Positions 1-10,174 of a stretch of DNA of 64,000 bases are shown here, in pieces. Position 1 is the stretch's first letter. Each line of letters begins with the position of its first letter. The notes beneath the pieces are model-generated. The model was not told where the DNA came from and searched no databases. It saw only the letters and a program-made list of their open reading frames with translations. The position numbers and the translations under genes are program-made. The DNA is from Persicaria tinctoria (Eukaryota > Streptophyta > Magnoliopsida > Caryophyllales > Polygonaceae): assembly GCA_037127255.1 (NCBI GenBank), contig JBANSL010000004.1, positions 35,800,467 to 35,864,466 of the forward strand, written 5' to 3'.

Positions 1-539
1 ATCATCATAAATATCGAACATTTAATCTCTTGTGAAATTCACCACAATACCACGCTATTAGTCATTGTCTTATTCCCAAGTTAGCTTCTAAATCGTTTCA
101 AATTCGAATTAAACAGTCAAGAGTTATGACCCCTTGAAAATACTCGCTAAATTCCCTTTTTAATTTATTTATTAAATCACTTTTTAACCTTTTATAAAAT
201 CTCTAAAAAAAATAATAATATTTTTATACCTTAATCCCCAATTAATATTAATTATTTAAACAAATAATTCAAATGACCAAAACGCCCGCCAAAACGCAAC
301 TAAACTCACACGGGTTGCAGGACAAGGTAGGGGGGAGTGGGTGAGAGGTTGAGTGTGAAATTGGTTAACCAATACCCGGAAATAGATCCCGAATACGCGA
401 ATTTTGAATCCCGAAATTAGTTTCCAAATGTTAGTTTTCCCGAATCCCGCTAAACGAGTTTTAAAATCGATTTTAATCTCATTTTTAATTCTCTGTTTCC
501 GAAAAAAAAAATTAGGATTTAAAAATCCGAGTCTTTACA
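1..539 (-). repeat. Terminal part of a Tekay-like Ty3/gypsy LTR
   Basis: This stretch resembles 46300-46720 and 60930-61229, which belong to the LTR of the chromodomain gypsy element on the right of the window. On the minus strand the LTR would begin with TGTAAAGGCTC-like sequence; here that end is at 539 (plus strand reads GAGTCTTTACA). The other end lies outside the window, so I cannot tell whether this is a solo LTR or part of a longer element. Confidence 0.6.
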
Positions 540-1147
540 AGTATTCCTACACTCATGATGGTGCAAACCTTGGTGCTAGGAAACTGGGATCTCGATTGTC
601 CAGCAAGTATTCAATGAAAGTGTTAAATTACATTAATGCTATAAACTTTGACGTCGGCTCATGGACTGCTATATGAGATGATCAAAAGAGTCTCTTCTTG
701 CTGAATTTGACGCATAGATGGGCTCAATGGTACTACATGTGACAAGGTTTTTTTTCAGTTTATGGGTGAACTTTTCGGTGGCGATTTTTTTTTCGTATGG
801 TCTCCTTTATTTGCTGAATTTTTGGATTATCGTAGTTACTACTGGCTGCATTTGTTTGTTTGTTTTTTGCTGATTTGTTGTCGTTTCTAAACTACTTTGT
901 TGCCTTTTGATGATTGTTAAATCTAAGGTAATTGAAGTGGGTTCCTTTGGACTGTAACATTATAAAAAACACTTATTCAATATCATCATTTTTTAATACT
1001 TTAGCTCTATAAGGTTTAGATATTTAACCACATGGTATCTTTTTTCTCAAATTGGTTTATAATTTATATCAATTTGAGAAGTGTAATATGACGTGTAACA
1101 CAGAAAATGTCATTGAGGTTTCGTAATCGGTTTTCTTAGGCAAACTA
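540..1147. other. Intergenic DNA, no supported gene
   Basis: No convincing gene is visible. A short open stretch near 540-676 reads through on the plus strand but matches no family I recognise. The rest is T-rich. The last five bases (1143-1147, AACTA) are the left copy of the target duplication of the solo LTR that follows. Confidence 0.5.
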
Positions 1148-3736
1148 TGTAACACCCCCTTTTAAATCCTAAGGGAGCGTTACAACGCCAGTGAATCCGC
1201 AGACTTTAATGTCTTTGAATTCACCTGAGAGTTATAGGGACATGCAATGCAACCATGCTCCCATAAACAAGATGATAATTTAAGCGAAATAAAATAATAT
1301 AAGCAGAAGTCGAATAAATACCTTAGTTTAAAATATTCGATCACAATAACAAGAAGATACCCAAAACCATAAAGTATAAATAACTCCAACACGGCTAAAA
1401 CTTAAAGTAGCAATGCCAAAACTTTAAAGGTCCAAAACTTTGTAGTGTAAAGTTAATAAATGATAGCCTGCTCTTCAACTCTCTCCTGCTCCGCTGCTTG
1501 CACTAGACCTGTGGAATATGGTCTGGTGTTTAGTGAGAACGAAGGACACCAGCCATCCAATAAATAGGATGGTTAGTCCAATTAAGACTATCAAATGATA
1601 GGGAAAATGTTCAGACTTTAACCTTACAGTGACCATAAAATGGTATGTTATAGGTTAAGGGAAAGACACGAATATTTAATAGTGAAAACTGAATAAAACG
1701 ATAAAAATTCACGACATGACTCGGATGATCATAATGATCGATTATAAGATACGAAAAGGAATTATACCCGAGACAGATGAGTATAATAACTGAAGTGATC
1801 ACCTATTTAATAGTCGATAATAACCATAATCGCACTAATCACAATGATAATAACAATAATAATATTACTACGTGGTACCGGTCGGGCCTTTAACAAGGAC
1901 TACGAACTACATCAGATCGTTGTTTTACCACCTCACAGAGAATGCATTCCGGGATGGGTGTTTCATGAAACCTTGTAAGGCGGTGGCTTAACGAACCACA
2001 ACCTGCAAGTCAGTCTACTGCCGATCTTGCCAATGACCTATAGTCACTCGCATCACGTGGTGCGCATTTTAACTTATCATACATATGCATCACATGGTGC
2101 ACAATTTAACTTATCATACATATGCATCACATGGTGCACAATTTAACTTATCATAGACAACCAGTTCATACTAGGTGATCATAAAAACGATGTTAAATCA
2201 ACAAGGAACAAGCATGGATACTTCAAAAGATCTTAATATCGCATGTCACTGGTTTGCATGAAAGAAACAAGCAGATTATCATGCAATTAGGAAGAAGAAA
2301 ATGGGTAATTTTCACTAATTATCTCAAGTTATAAACAAACAACATATTTAATACATCACTACAATTAATTTAATAATTGCCCATTAATTTATACTCGTGC
2401 CAATTTATGAATAAGAAGATAAACTAAATCAAGCAAACATGTATGCAATTTATCGCAATTGGGAAGGAAATTGGCCACAGGGCCGCATTCGACACTGAAG
2501 AATTAAAAAGGCACGTCAAAAGAATCACGAAACAGGCAAAGGGCGTTGAACGAAATCACTTGCCTTAACCATCAGCTGATGACAACAACACGAGATTTAG
2601 CACCTATTGAATACAACTGAAAAGGAACATTTAATATTAATACTTTATACAATTAACTTTACTTAACTCAATTTAAAATTGAATTAATTCTATAAAGTTA
2701 AAAATCTATATCAATATGAATTTCTCGGGAAGCGGGATCCAGCGTGGGTGCTTTGAGATTTCTTGGTGTCGCTGAAACGGGTAAGAATTGAATAGTTTAG
2801 AAATACTGGCCGCTTAACTTAATAAAGAAATTAGCTTAGGGCTAAAAACGGAAATAGTATAAACATAAGGGAAGTTTTTGCGATTTTTGCAAAAGAGATT
2901 AAAAACCTCCGCTTTGCTTTCAAGGGAGTATTCGCACAGAGAGGAAGCTCTTCCTCGGCAGCGACGGCTAGTGGCAAGGCGGCGTTGGAGGCGACTACCG
3001 GCGAGATGGTCGGCGGCGGTGGCTCGAGTGGTGGTGAGCGGCGGCACAGCAGCGGCAATCGAAGGCGGCTCGGCGCGGGCTCGACCTTCTGTTCTCCGGC
3101 CAAGGGCAGCTGCAGTGGGCGGATCGCGGCTCAGGGCGATGCGAGAGGGGAGGACGGTGAGGCTGGGAAGCGGCTGCGGTTCCGGTGGCTCAAGTGCCGG
3201 CGGCCTCGGTTGGATGGATAACAGGTGCGGTGATGGTGGTCAGCGATTGGAGGCGTCCCGGCTCGGGAGGAATGGGAGAGAAGATGGGGAACCGCTTCTG
3301 TTGGGTGACGTTGAATTTGTTTTGGGTTGTGGAAAACCCTAACATTGGACTTGTATCTATACGTTAGGTCTAAATAAATAAATAAAATAGATTTTCGATC
3401 CTTTTGGATTAAGAATCAATCAAAAATAGAGATTAACAGAAAGAAGCGGATAAAGACGGAGATCGATGATATATTTCTCCACCTTAGCGAGATGAATATA
3501 TTTAATTTAATTTCATAAATTAAATAATAAGGGTAGGTAGAGGATTTATGTAATTAAATCCATCATATATTATTTCTCTTTAGAATAATTTAATTATTCT
3601 AATTTATACCATATATCTTATGTGAATTTATTAAATGACCAAATTCACAAGATATATACTATAGTTTGAATATAATATAGATTTATTTAATTAAATAAAA
3701 ATAAGAAATAGCTCAAAAATAATTTGGGGTATTTCA
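1148..3736. mobile_element. Solo LTR, 2589 bp, with 5-bp target duplication
   Basis: The block starts TGTAACACCCC and ends GGGGTATTTCA, so it has TG...CA ends and an imperfect terminal inverted repeat. It is flanked by the identical 5-bp duplication AACTA (1143-1147 and 3737-3741). No gag or pol coding sequence lies inside, so this is best read as a solo LTR left by LTR-LTR recombination. A GC-rich island at about 2900-3340 gives several overlapping ORFs on both strands; it is probably transcribed leader rather than protein. The minus-strand reading ends in GGGTGTTACA, a common 3-prime end of plant gypsy LTRs, so the parent element was probably on the minus strand. This is not certain. Confidence 0.85.
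2051..2156. repeat. 37-bp tandem repeat, about 2.9 copies
   Basis: Copies begin at 2051, 2088 and 2125. Each starts CATCACRTGGTGC and runs through AACTTATCATACATATG. Copies 2 and 3 are nearly identical and copy 1 differs by a few transitions. The array lies inside the solo LTR. Confidence 0.9.
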
Positions 3737-4047
3737 AACTACAAGGCTTCTTTTCTTTGCTTTAAGATAAGATAAAATATTCAGAGAAGTGTGAAAGCGG
3801 TCGATGTGCTCTTTTCTGTCAAATTTGAAGTATATCTAATGTAAACTAATAATTAAATCTCATCTAGTATTTTATAGTGATTTACGTACAATCGTTATCA
3901 AATATAGTGGAAAATTAAATTAAAGTATTCATTTGACTATCATTCTACATATTGGCCAGCTAAACGTACTAATTGTTCAATCTCATGTAGTATAAAATGA
4001 AATCCAATCTTATTTGATATATACTAAGTGCTCAATATCGATTACAT

Positions 4048-4087
4048 ACCCTAACCCTATACTTAAAACCCTAACCCTAACCCTAAC
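4048..4087. repeat. Interstitial telomere-like hexamers (CCCTAA)
   Basis: Runs of CCCTAA occur here, including several consecutive perfect copies at 4066-4087. The period is six bases (TTAGGG type), not the seven-base TTTAGGG usual in most plants. The run is short and embedded in a repeat unit, so it is not a chromosome end. Confidence 0.8.
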
Positions 4088-4162
4088 TTAATAATATATA
4101 ACCTAATCAATTTAATCTTGTCTATTGTTAGATGATTCGATATTATCTAATGTAAACTAATA

Positions 4163-4398
4163 CTCCCTCCGTTCAGCAAAACTTGTCGTTTACTATTAAT
4201 GCACGCTTTTTTAGAACAATAAAAACTATATAAAATATTCATTTTTTTATAAATTTTTTTTAACAAGTTTCTACTTACTAAGAATAACTACGAAGTTGTT
4301 AAAAAATTATTAAAAAAACTACATATTTTATATAGTTTTTATCTCCTAAAAAAGCGTGCATGAATAGTAAAGTGTCAAGTTTTTCCGAACGGAGGGAG
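4163..4398. mobile_element. Stowaway-like MITE
   Basis: The 236-bp element starts CTCCCTCCGTTC and ends GAACGGAGGGAG, flanked on both sides by the dinucleotide TA. These are the diagnostic ends and target site of Stowaway (Tc1/mariner) MITEs. The two halves are largely complementary and could fold into one hairpin. It contains no coding sequence. The uninterrupted target sequence is preserved in the neighbouring repeat unit near 3840-3855. Confidence 0.92.
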
Positions 4399-4445
4399 TA
4401 ATTAAATCGCATATAGTATTTTATAGTGATTTACATATAATATTA

Positions 4446-4834
4446 GGGTAAATTACAAGAAACCACCCTTAAAATATGTGAGTTTTCACAAAACCACCCT
4501 TAAAATAATTTTTTTACAGAAAACCACCCATAAACTTATTTTTCTTTCAAAGAACCACCCTTAACCATTATTTTATGTGTAAAAAGTGTTTTAAAAATGT
4601 GAAATTCTCATTTTTTTTTGTATTCAAAGTAACCTAATTATATAATAAAATAACCAAAACATTTAAGAAAATATAAAAACTTTTAAAAATTTATAGTTTT
4701 TTACACGTAAAAATGAGCACGGGTGGTTCTTTGAAAGAAAAGTAAATTTATGGGTGGTTTTCTGCAAACTTTTATTTTAAGGGTGGTTTTGTGAAAACTC
4801 AACTATTTTAAGGGTGGTTTTCTGTAATTTATCC
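4446..4834. mobile_element. Hairpin-type non-autonomous MULE, 389 bp
   Basis: The element starts GGGTAAATTACA and ends with the complement TGTAATTTATCC. It is flanked by an exact 9-bp duplication, ATAATATTA (4437-4445 and 4835-4843). Nine-base duplications are typical of Mutator-like elements. The phrase AAACCACCC repeats through the left arm and GGGTGGTTT through the right arm, so most of the element can form one long stem. There is no coding capacity. The same sequence style is used by the element at 20051-20751. Confidence 0.88.
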
Positions 4835-4843
4835 ATAATATTA

Positions 4844-5199
4844 TATGTAAATGTACAGCTAAACTAACTGATGGTTTCCATAAATCTCTGTTGCCACTTG
4901 CTATGATGAAAATGTACAGCTAAACTAACTATATTGATGAAGGTGAAAATCATACCATATTTCCTGGTGAAATTTCCAAAACCCGTCCTGAATAGTCAAT
5001 CTTTGCCTTATCATCATCCGCACTAGTGTACTCAATATATTCAATACATAGTAATCCCAAATGATGGTCCTCCTCTCAGAGTCAACTAAAGAAAGTAGCA
5101 AATCAGACTAGTGACATAAACTGAATTCGTCCACTTTACACTCCTGCCACCCGAGCTACAGAATTTTTTTGTAACTTTGTGCATTTACTTTATCTAATT
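4844..5199. other. Unassigned DNA with a possible minus-strand exon
   Basis: A short direct duplication (ATGTACAGCTAAACTAACT) occurs at about 4853 and 4913. On the minus strand, from about 5023 down to 4956, an open frame reads with an acidic start (ADDDKAKIDYSG) and ends at a GT splice-donor-like site. It could be a stray exon. I do not recognise the protein and found no partner exon. Confidence 0.25.
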
Positions 5200-5921
5200 A
5201 CTAAAGAAAAATGTGTTCCCACTAGTTAAATTTGGTTTTGGGAAGACACTTTTCTTATAAAACTGTGTTCGTTTTAATTTTTTTAAGCACGCTTTACATG
5301 AAAATCGAGCTAATTATTCCTTTAGAAACAAACGAGAACGGTTCTATAGAAAAGTGTGTTGATTTTAATTAAAGTTGGTTTTGGGAACACGCTTGTAAAA
5401 TGAAACCGTGTTCGTTTTAATTTATTTTTAAGCACGCTTCACTTGAAAACCGAGCTTACTAGTTTTCATAAATAAATGAGAACGGTTTTATAGAAAAGCG
5501 TGTTCGTTTTAGTTAAATTTTATTTTGGGAACACACTTTGAGAAATAAACCGTGTTCGTTGTAATTTTTTTAAGCACGCTTTACACGAAAACCGAGTTAA
5601 ATATTTTTTTACAAACAAACGAGAACGGTTTTATAGCAAAACGTGTTTGTTTTAGTCAAATCTGGTTTTGGGAACACACTTTGAAAATTAAACCGTGTTC
5701 GTTTTATGTTTTTTTAAGCACGCTTTACACGAAAACCGGTCTAAATATTTTCTGAGAAATAAACGAGAACGGTTTTATGGAAAAGCGTGTTGCTTTTAGT
5801 TGAATTTGGGGTTGGGAACACACTTTTAATATAAAACCGTGCTTAAAATAAAAAAAAATAAGCACGCTTGTCAAAAACCGTACCCAACTTACCGTGCTCC
5901 ACCCCCTATATTTGTACTGTG
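5200..5921. repeat. 143-144-bp tandem array, about 4.6 copies
   Basis: The phrase GGTTTTGGGAACAC recurs at about 5233, 5377, 5521, 5664 and 5807, giving a period of 143-144 bp. Each unit carries AAACCGTGTTCG, AAGCACGCTT and GAGAACGGTTTTATAG, with internal inverted pieces. The right edge, read on the minus strand, starts CACAGTACAAATATAGGGG, which resembles a CACTA-type terminus. The array may be the subterminal repeats of a small CACTA derivative, but I could not find a matching left end. Confidence 0.8.
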
Positions 5922-6094
5922 TCAATTTCAAGGATTCATTTCAAAACTATTAAACTAGACTAATAGAAGAACATATGATGATTCTTCATCCCTGCCACAT
6001 AAGATGCACCGAGCACCAGAAAGATATCATTGGATGCGGTATGGGAGTAGCATAGACCACTACGCCATGGTGCAGGTCATGCCACGAACATATT

Positions 6095-6480
6095 TCAGTT
6101 CGTAGCTACAAAAAGGTTCAGGTGACGGACAATGAGACCTTCGTCACTCCAACCAGGCCCAAGGCAACCTCCACCTTGGATGGGCTTGTAGCAACCAACA
6201 TATTCCAATGTTCGTCCCTTCAATGTAGTTCAAGCGACGAACATTGGAAAAATCATCGCCTGAATAAATACATAACTTGACCACCAAACACTTGACTTCT
6301 AGCGACCACCAATGTTCGTCGCTTGAATACACTCAGGCAACGGACATATTAAAAGTGGTCACTTGAATAAATATTGAAAGTTGACCAAAAATTGGTAGAA
6401 CTCAGGCAACGGATATATTTTTCAATGTTCGTCGCTTGAATACATTCGGGCAACGAACATATTGGAAGAGGTCACTTGAA
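6095..6480. repeat. Left subterminal repeats of CACTA 1
   Basis: Short phrases such as TTCGTCGCTTGAATAC and CAGGCAACGGACATATT alternate in both orientations at roughly 60-100 bp spacing. The same phrases form the right array at 13375-13954, and a few copies also lie at 9720-9800. In the CACTA family such motifs bind the element-encoded TNPA protein; that role is inferred here. Confidence 0.75.
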
Positions 6481-6493
6481 CAAATATTAAAAG

Positions 6494-7430
6494 TGATACG
6501 TTTGGGATACCCGATCCTTCGCATGTGGGTTCAGGATAAAAAACCACGCCGTATATTTGCTTAGATCTTGCAATGCTCTTTGATATCTCCTGATTTGGAA
6601 CAAATTAAACAAGTGATTAGAATTCTGATTTAGCGACAGAATTAACACTTGGAAAATTCCAGCAACTTAAACAAGGTAATAGCGACAGAAGCTAAAACGA
6701 AGAACAACGAGTGAACGCGGAGCTTGGCGCGCGAGGGTGCTGGGCACACAGGCCTTCGGCCTCAGGGTGTGCAGGGCTAACGCGCGGACGACCTTCGCTG
6801 GGAGCGAGCGATGGCAAGCGAGGAGCGAAGCGCGCGGGCTCTGTGCGCTGGAGACCGCGGACGAGGCGCCTGGGACTTGCGGAGCGAGGCGCCTGGGAGA
6901 ACGGAAGTGTGCGAGCGGGAGCGAAGACGCGGGTGTCGCGCTCGCTGGGAGCGGTTCTCCTCGCGGACGACGCCAAGGGTTTGCGTCTCTCTTCTTGCGA
7001 CAGTTTCTGAATTTGGGTTGGTGTTTGGTTTAGGGTTTGCCGATGGAATCAAGGTGAGGGTGATGTTTTGTGATTGCCGAAAACAATAAGAACATAGAAC
7101 ACAATAGCTTTGGGATTGATAATCGAAGAACCCTTAATCCATAAAGGGTTTCTTCAATTCTATTTCAATCTGATTAATTTCAAAGGGTGTAACATGAATT
7201 TATAGTAAAGTTCTAAGAGATCTAACCAATCCTTCCTTGCAAAGGAAAGGGGTTTGGATAGATTAATTCTATCTAAGATAAACGAAATAACTTAAAGATA
7301 AATAAATCCTAAGAAGATAGAAATATAATAACTTGGTGGTCAAGTATTATATCTAGAAGAGATATAATTAAATTCCACCTTATTTATCTAATTGCATAAA
7401 ATAACAAAGTAATTAATTAACTAATGTAAC
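6494..7430 (-). repeat. LTR of a Ty3/gypsy element nested in CACTA 1
   Basis: A block starting TGATACGTTTGGG lies directly downstream (minus strand) of gypsy integrase sequence, where a 3-prime LTR is expected. It has a GC-rich section (6700-7020) and an AT-rich section. The phrase GATTGATAATCGAAGAACCC recurs at 43350, where a diverged partial copy of the same LTR lies. The inner boundary is approximate and I found no target duplication. Confidence 0.55.
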
Positions 7431-7533
7431 TTGGCCCACAAATGGACAACTCGGCCAAGCCCCACACTTCCACTCGACATTCCCTTGCTCCACTCGGCCG
7501 AGTGGCTCCATGGAGATGCCGAGTCATGGTGAG

Positions 7534-8936
7534 TCACGGGGGATGCTGACGAGTCTTCATGAGCTCTGAGTGTGGACGCAAGCTCACTTCCGGTGCTGAT
7601 GGTGTCACCTTGAGCCAAGTGATCCAGGGTGGCCTGAACCCTTGCTCTAACGTTCCATGGTGACGGACAAGAAATGCCTTAGTTGCATTTTGAATCTTCT
7701 TGGCCCTTGCACGCGTGACAGGGCCATCAAATGGAACCTTCATGTTGTCCTCAATGTCACTAGGAGTCATCGATAATTGCACCACATCATTCTCCTCCAC
7801 TTGACTTCGATTTGTCCTCAAATCATCGTCAGAGTCATCGTCAGGCACGAACAGGGATAGATCGGCGACGTTGAATGTAGAATGGACGCTGTACTTATCG
7901 GCAGGGAGATCCAGCTTGTATGCATTAGGACCCATCTTCTGAACCACTCTGAATGGTCCATCTCCCCTGGGGTCCAGCTTAGATTTCCGTTGTTGCGAAA
8001 ACCTGTCCTTCCTGAGATGCAGCCAAACCAGATCACCAACGTTGAACTGCACATCCTTGCGATGCTTGTCCTTCGCGGCCTTGTATTGCGCAGTCTTCCT
8101 CTCCAGCTGCGCTTTGGTACGCTCATGCAAGCTTTTGATGAAGTCCACCTGCTTAGCTGCATCCACGCTCTCCTTGTCCTTATATGGACGAGGCATCATG
8201 TCAACTGGAGTTACGGGGTTTCGGCCATATACTACCTCGAAGGGGGTCATCTTTGTTGCAGAGTGCCTAGACCTGTTATATGCAAACTCTACAAATGGTA
8301 GACAATCTTCCCATCTCCGGAGGTTAGTTCGCAGCATGACTCTAAGGAGAGCCCCAAGAGTTCTATTTGTGACCTCAGTTTGGCCATCAGTTTGTGGGTG
8401 ACAAGAAGTAGAAAATAACAATTTTGTACCCAATTTAGACCATAGAGTTTTCCAAAAAGAGCTTAAGAATTTAGGATCACGGTCAGAAACTATAGACAAT
8501 GGCAATCCATGTAAGCGAACAACATCTTTAAAGAATAAATGAGCAACATGAATAGCATCATCAGTTTTATGACATGGAATAAAATGAGCCATTTTGGAAA
8601 ATCTGTCTACAACAACAAATATGGAATCATGACCCTTAGAATTTCTAAGCAATCCTACAATAAAATCCATAGAAACATCTTCCCAGGGTGCATTAGCAAT
8701 TGGCAAAGGTTGGTATAGACCATTAGCATTGGATTTTGATTTGGCTTTAGCACATGTAACACAACTTTTGACAAATCTCAGCACATAATTAGACATTTTA
8801 GGCCAAAATTAATGTTCCTTTAGTCCAGCTAGAGTTTTTTTGAAACCCCCATGTCCCCTAGATTCATGAATTTCTTGGGTTAACAATCGGCGAATAGAAG
8901 AAGATGGGATACAAAGCTTGCCCATCTTAAGTTAAG
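7534..8936 (-). pseudogene. Ty3/gypsy integrase fragment (truncated pol)
   Basis: On the minus strand an open frame (8796-7534, 420 codons) encodes an integrase. The catalytic triad is visible as the D of MDFIVG, the D of VSDRDPKF and the E of GQTEVTNRT. A C-terminal region (VGDLVWLHLRK, GPFRVVQKMG, NVADLSLF) and the phrase GPVTRARAKK follow. The frame continues upstream to about 8936 as the zinc-binding HHCC region (HESRGHGG, CVTCAKAK), broken by a TAA at 8809-8811. Protease, reverse transcriptase and RNase H are absent, because the element stops abruptly against a GAGATT-rich repeat. This is a 3-prime fragment of a chromovirus-like gypsy element; the exact lineage is uncertain. Confidence 0.85.
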
Positions 8937-9730
8937 ATCGAGTTTTGAGATTGAGATCAAGATTAGGATCAAGATCGAGATTTGATGTGGAGATTGAGAT
9001 TGAGATGTTGGGATTGCGACTAAGATTGGGATTGAGATTGAGATCAAGATCGATATTTGAGATTGAGATTAAGACCAAGATTGAGATTTTATATTGATTT
9101 AAAGGTTGAGATCGATATTTGAGATTGAGATTGTGATTGTGATTGAGGTCAAGATTTGATATTTGAGATCGAGATTTCAGATTGAGATCGATGAAGATTG
9201 AAATTGGAGATTGAGGTTAGGATCATGATTTGAGATTGAGATTTGAGATTGATATCAAGATTAAGATCAAGACCGAGGTTTGATATTGAGACAAATATTG
9301 TGATTTGATATCGAGATAAACATTGAGGTCGAGATTTGGAATTGAGATCGAGATTGAAGTCCCGATTTCCTTGTGTCCCAGCTGATTTCTATCATAGCTA
9401 CCACATTGAAGTCCTGATTTCGTTAGCCTTGAAGGTGAATTCCGTTATTAATATTCAAAGTTTCTGCATGAAAATTCGACCAGAGCCGACTAGCAATTTT
9501 CGTTCGAGATTATTATGAATTGGTTTGAAATTTAGATTTTGGTTTGTTATATAGATTTTGTGTGATATAAGTTAAGTATGAAGTTCCAATTTGCGTTTGA
9601 GATTGCGATCGAGATTTGAAATTTGAAATTGAAATCAATATTAAGATCAAGATCAAGGTCGATATTTAAAATTGAGATTTGATATTTGAGATTGAGAATA
9701 AAATTGAGATTTGAGATTGAGGCGACGGAC
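8937..9730. repeat. Degenerate purine-rich (GAGATT)n repeat
   Basis: Imperfect repeats of GAGATT, GAGATC and AAGATC fill 8937-9350 and return at 9595-9725. Between them is about 240 bp of ordinary sequence. The strand is strongly asymmetric (G and A on plus). The repeat forms the truncated edge of the nested gypsy fragment and lies inside CACTA 1. Confidence 0.85.
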
Positions 9731-10174
9731 AAACGAGATTCTTCATTGCCTGAATCATTTATGGCGACGAACAAAGATGTTAGTCCGTTGCTACAATTGA
9801 TTTCATTATCCCGCGAAATTTGCCGCCCTATTTTTCCCCAAATTTTCAAACAAAAATTTCCCAAAATTCCCCCCTCCAATTCGCCCATTCATTTAAAAAA
9901 AAAAAGGCTCGCGTGGCCACAAATGCCCACAATCTAACTTCTTCTTCCCCATTCTCTCTCCCCGAGCGGCTAAACCCTATTTCTCCATCTTATTCGCCCA
10001 TTCTCTCTCCCAAAATCGGAGCTCCAATCCTTCGAATCTCCATCAATCTAACCCTATTTCTCCATTTTCGTCCACAAATTCTTCCACTTTCTTCCTCTTC
10101 ATCCCCAATCCTTCCAATTTCGGCCTCTTCGAACCTTAACACCCTTCAAACCCCAAACCCCAAATACCTTCGTC

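Larger units (their letters stand above)
3833..4445. repeat. Satellite-like ~310-bp repeat with telomere-type core, left block
   Basis: The segment beginning TCTAATGTAAACTAATA near 3835 recurs near 4147, giving a unit of about 310 bp once the inserted MITE is removed. The same unit recurs at 15787-16306. Each unit has an AT-rich part (conserved phrase CATTTGACTATCATTCTACA) and a short telomere-like core. The last unit is cut off by a MULE insertion at 4446. Confidence 0.75.

Noticed and set aside
2878..3342. Overlapping GC-rich ORFs on both strands (up to 154 codons)
   Set aside because: They lie inside the solo LTR, read arginine- and glycine-rich peptides in every frame with no domain, and reflect base composition only.
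4048..4087. True telomere or chromosome end
   Set aside because: The hexamer run is only about 40 bp, is embedded in a repeat unit with unique DNA on both sides, and recurs at 15949.
6692..7089. Five overlapping ORFs of 91-99 codons in a GC-rich block
   Set aside because: All frames are open because of high GC content; the block is part of a gypsy LTR and no frame shows protein-like conservation.
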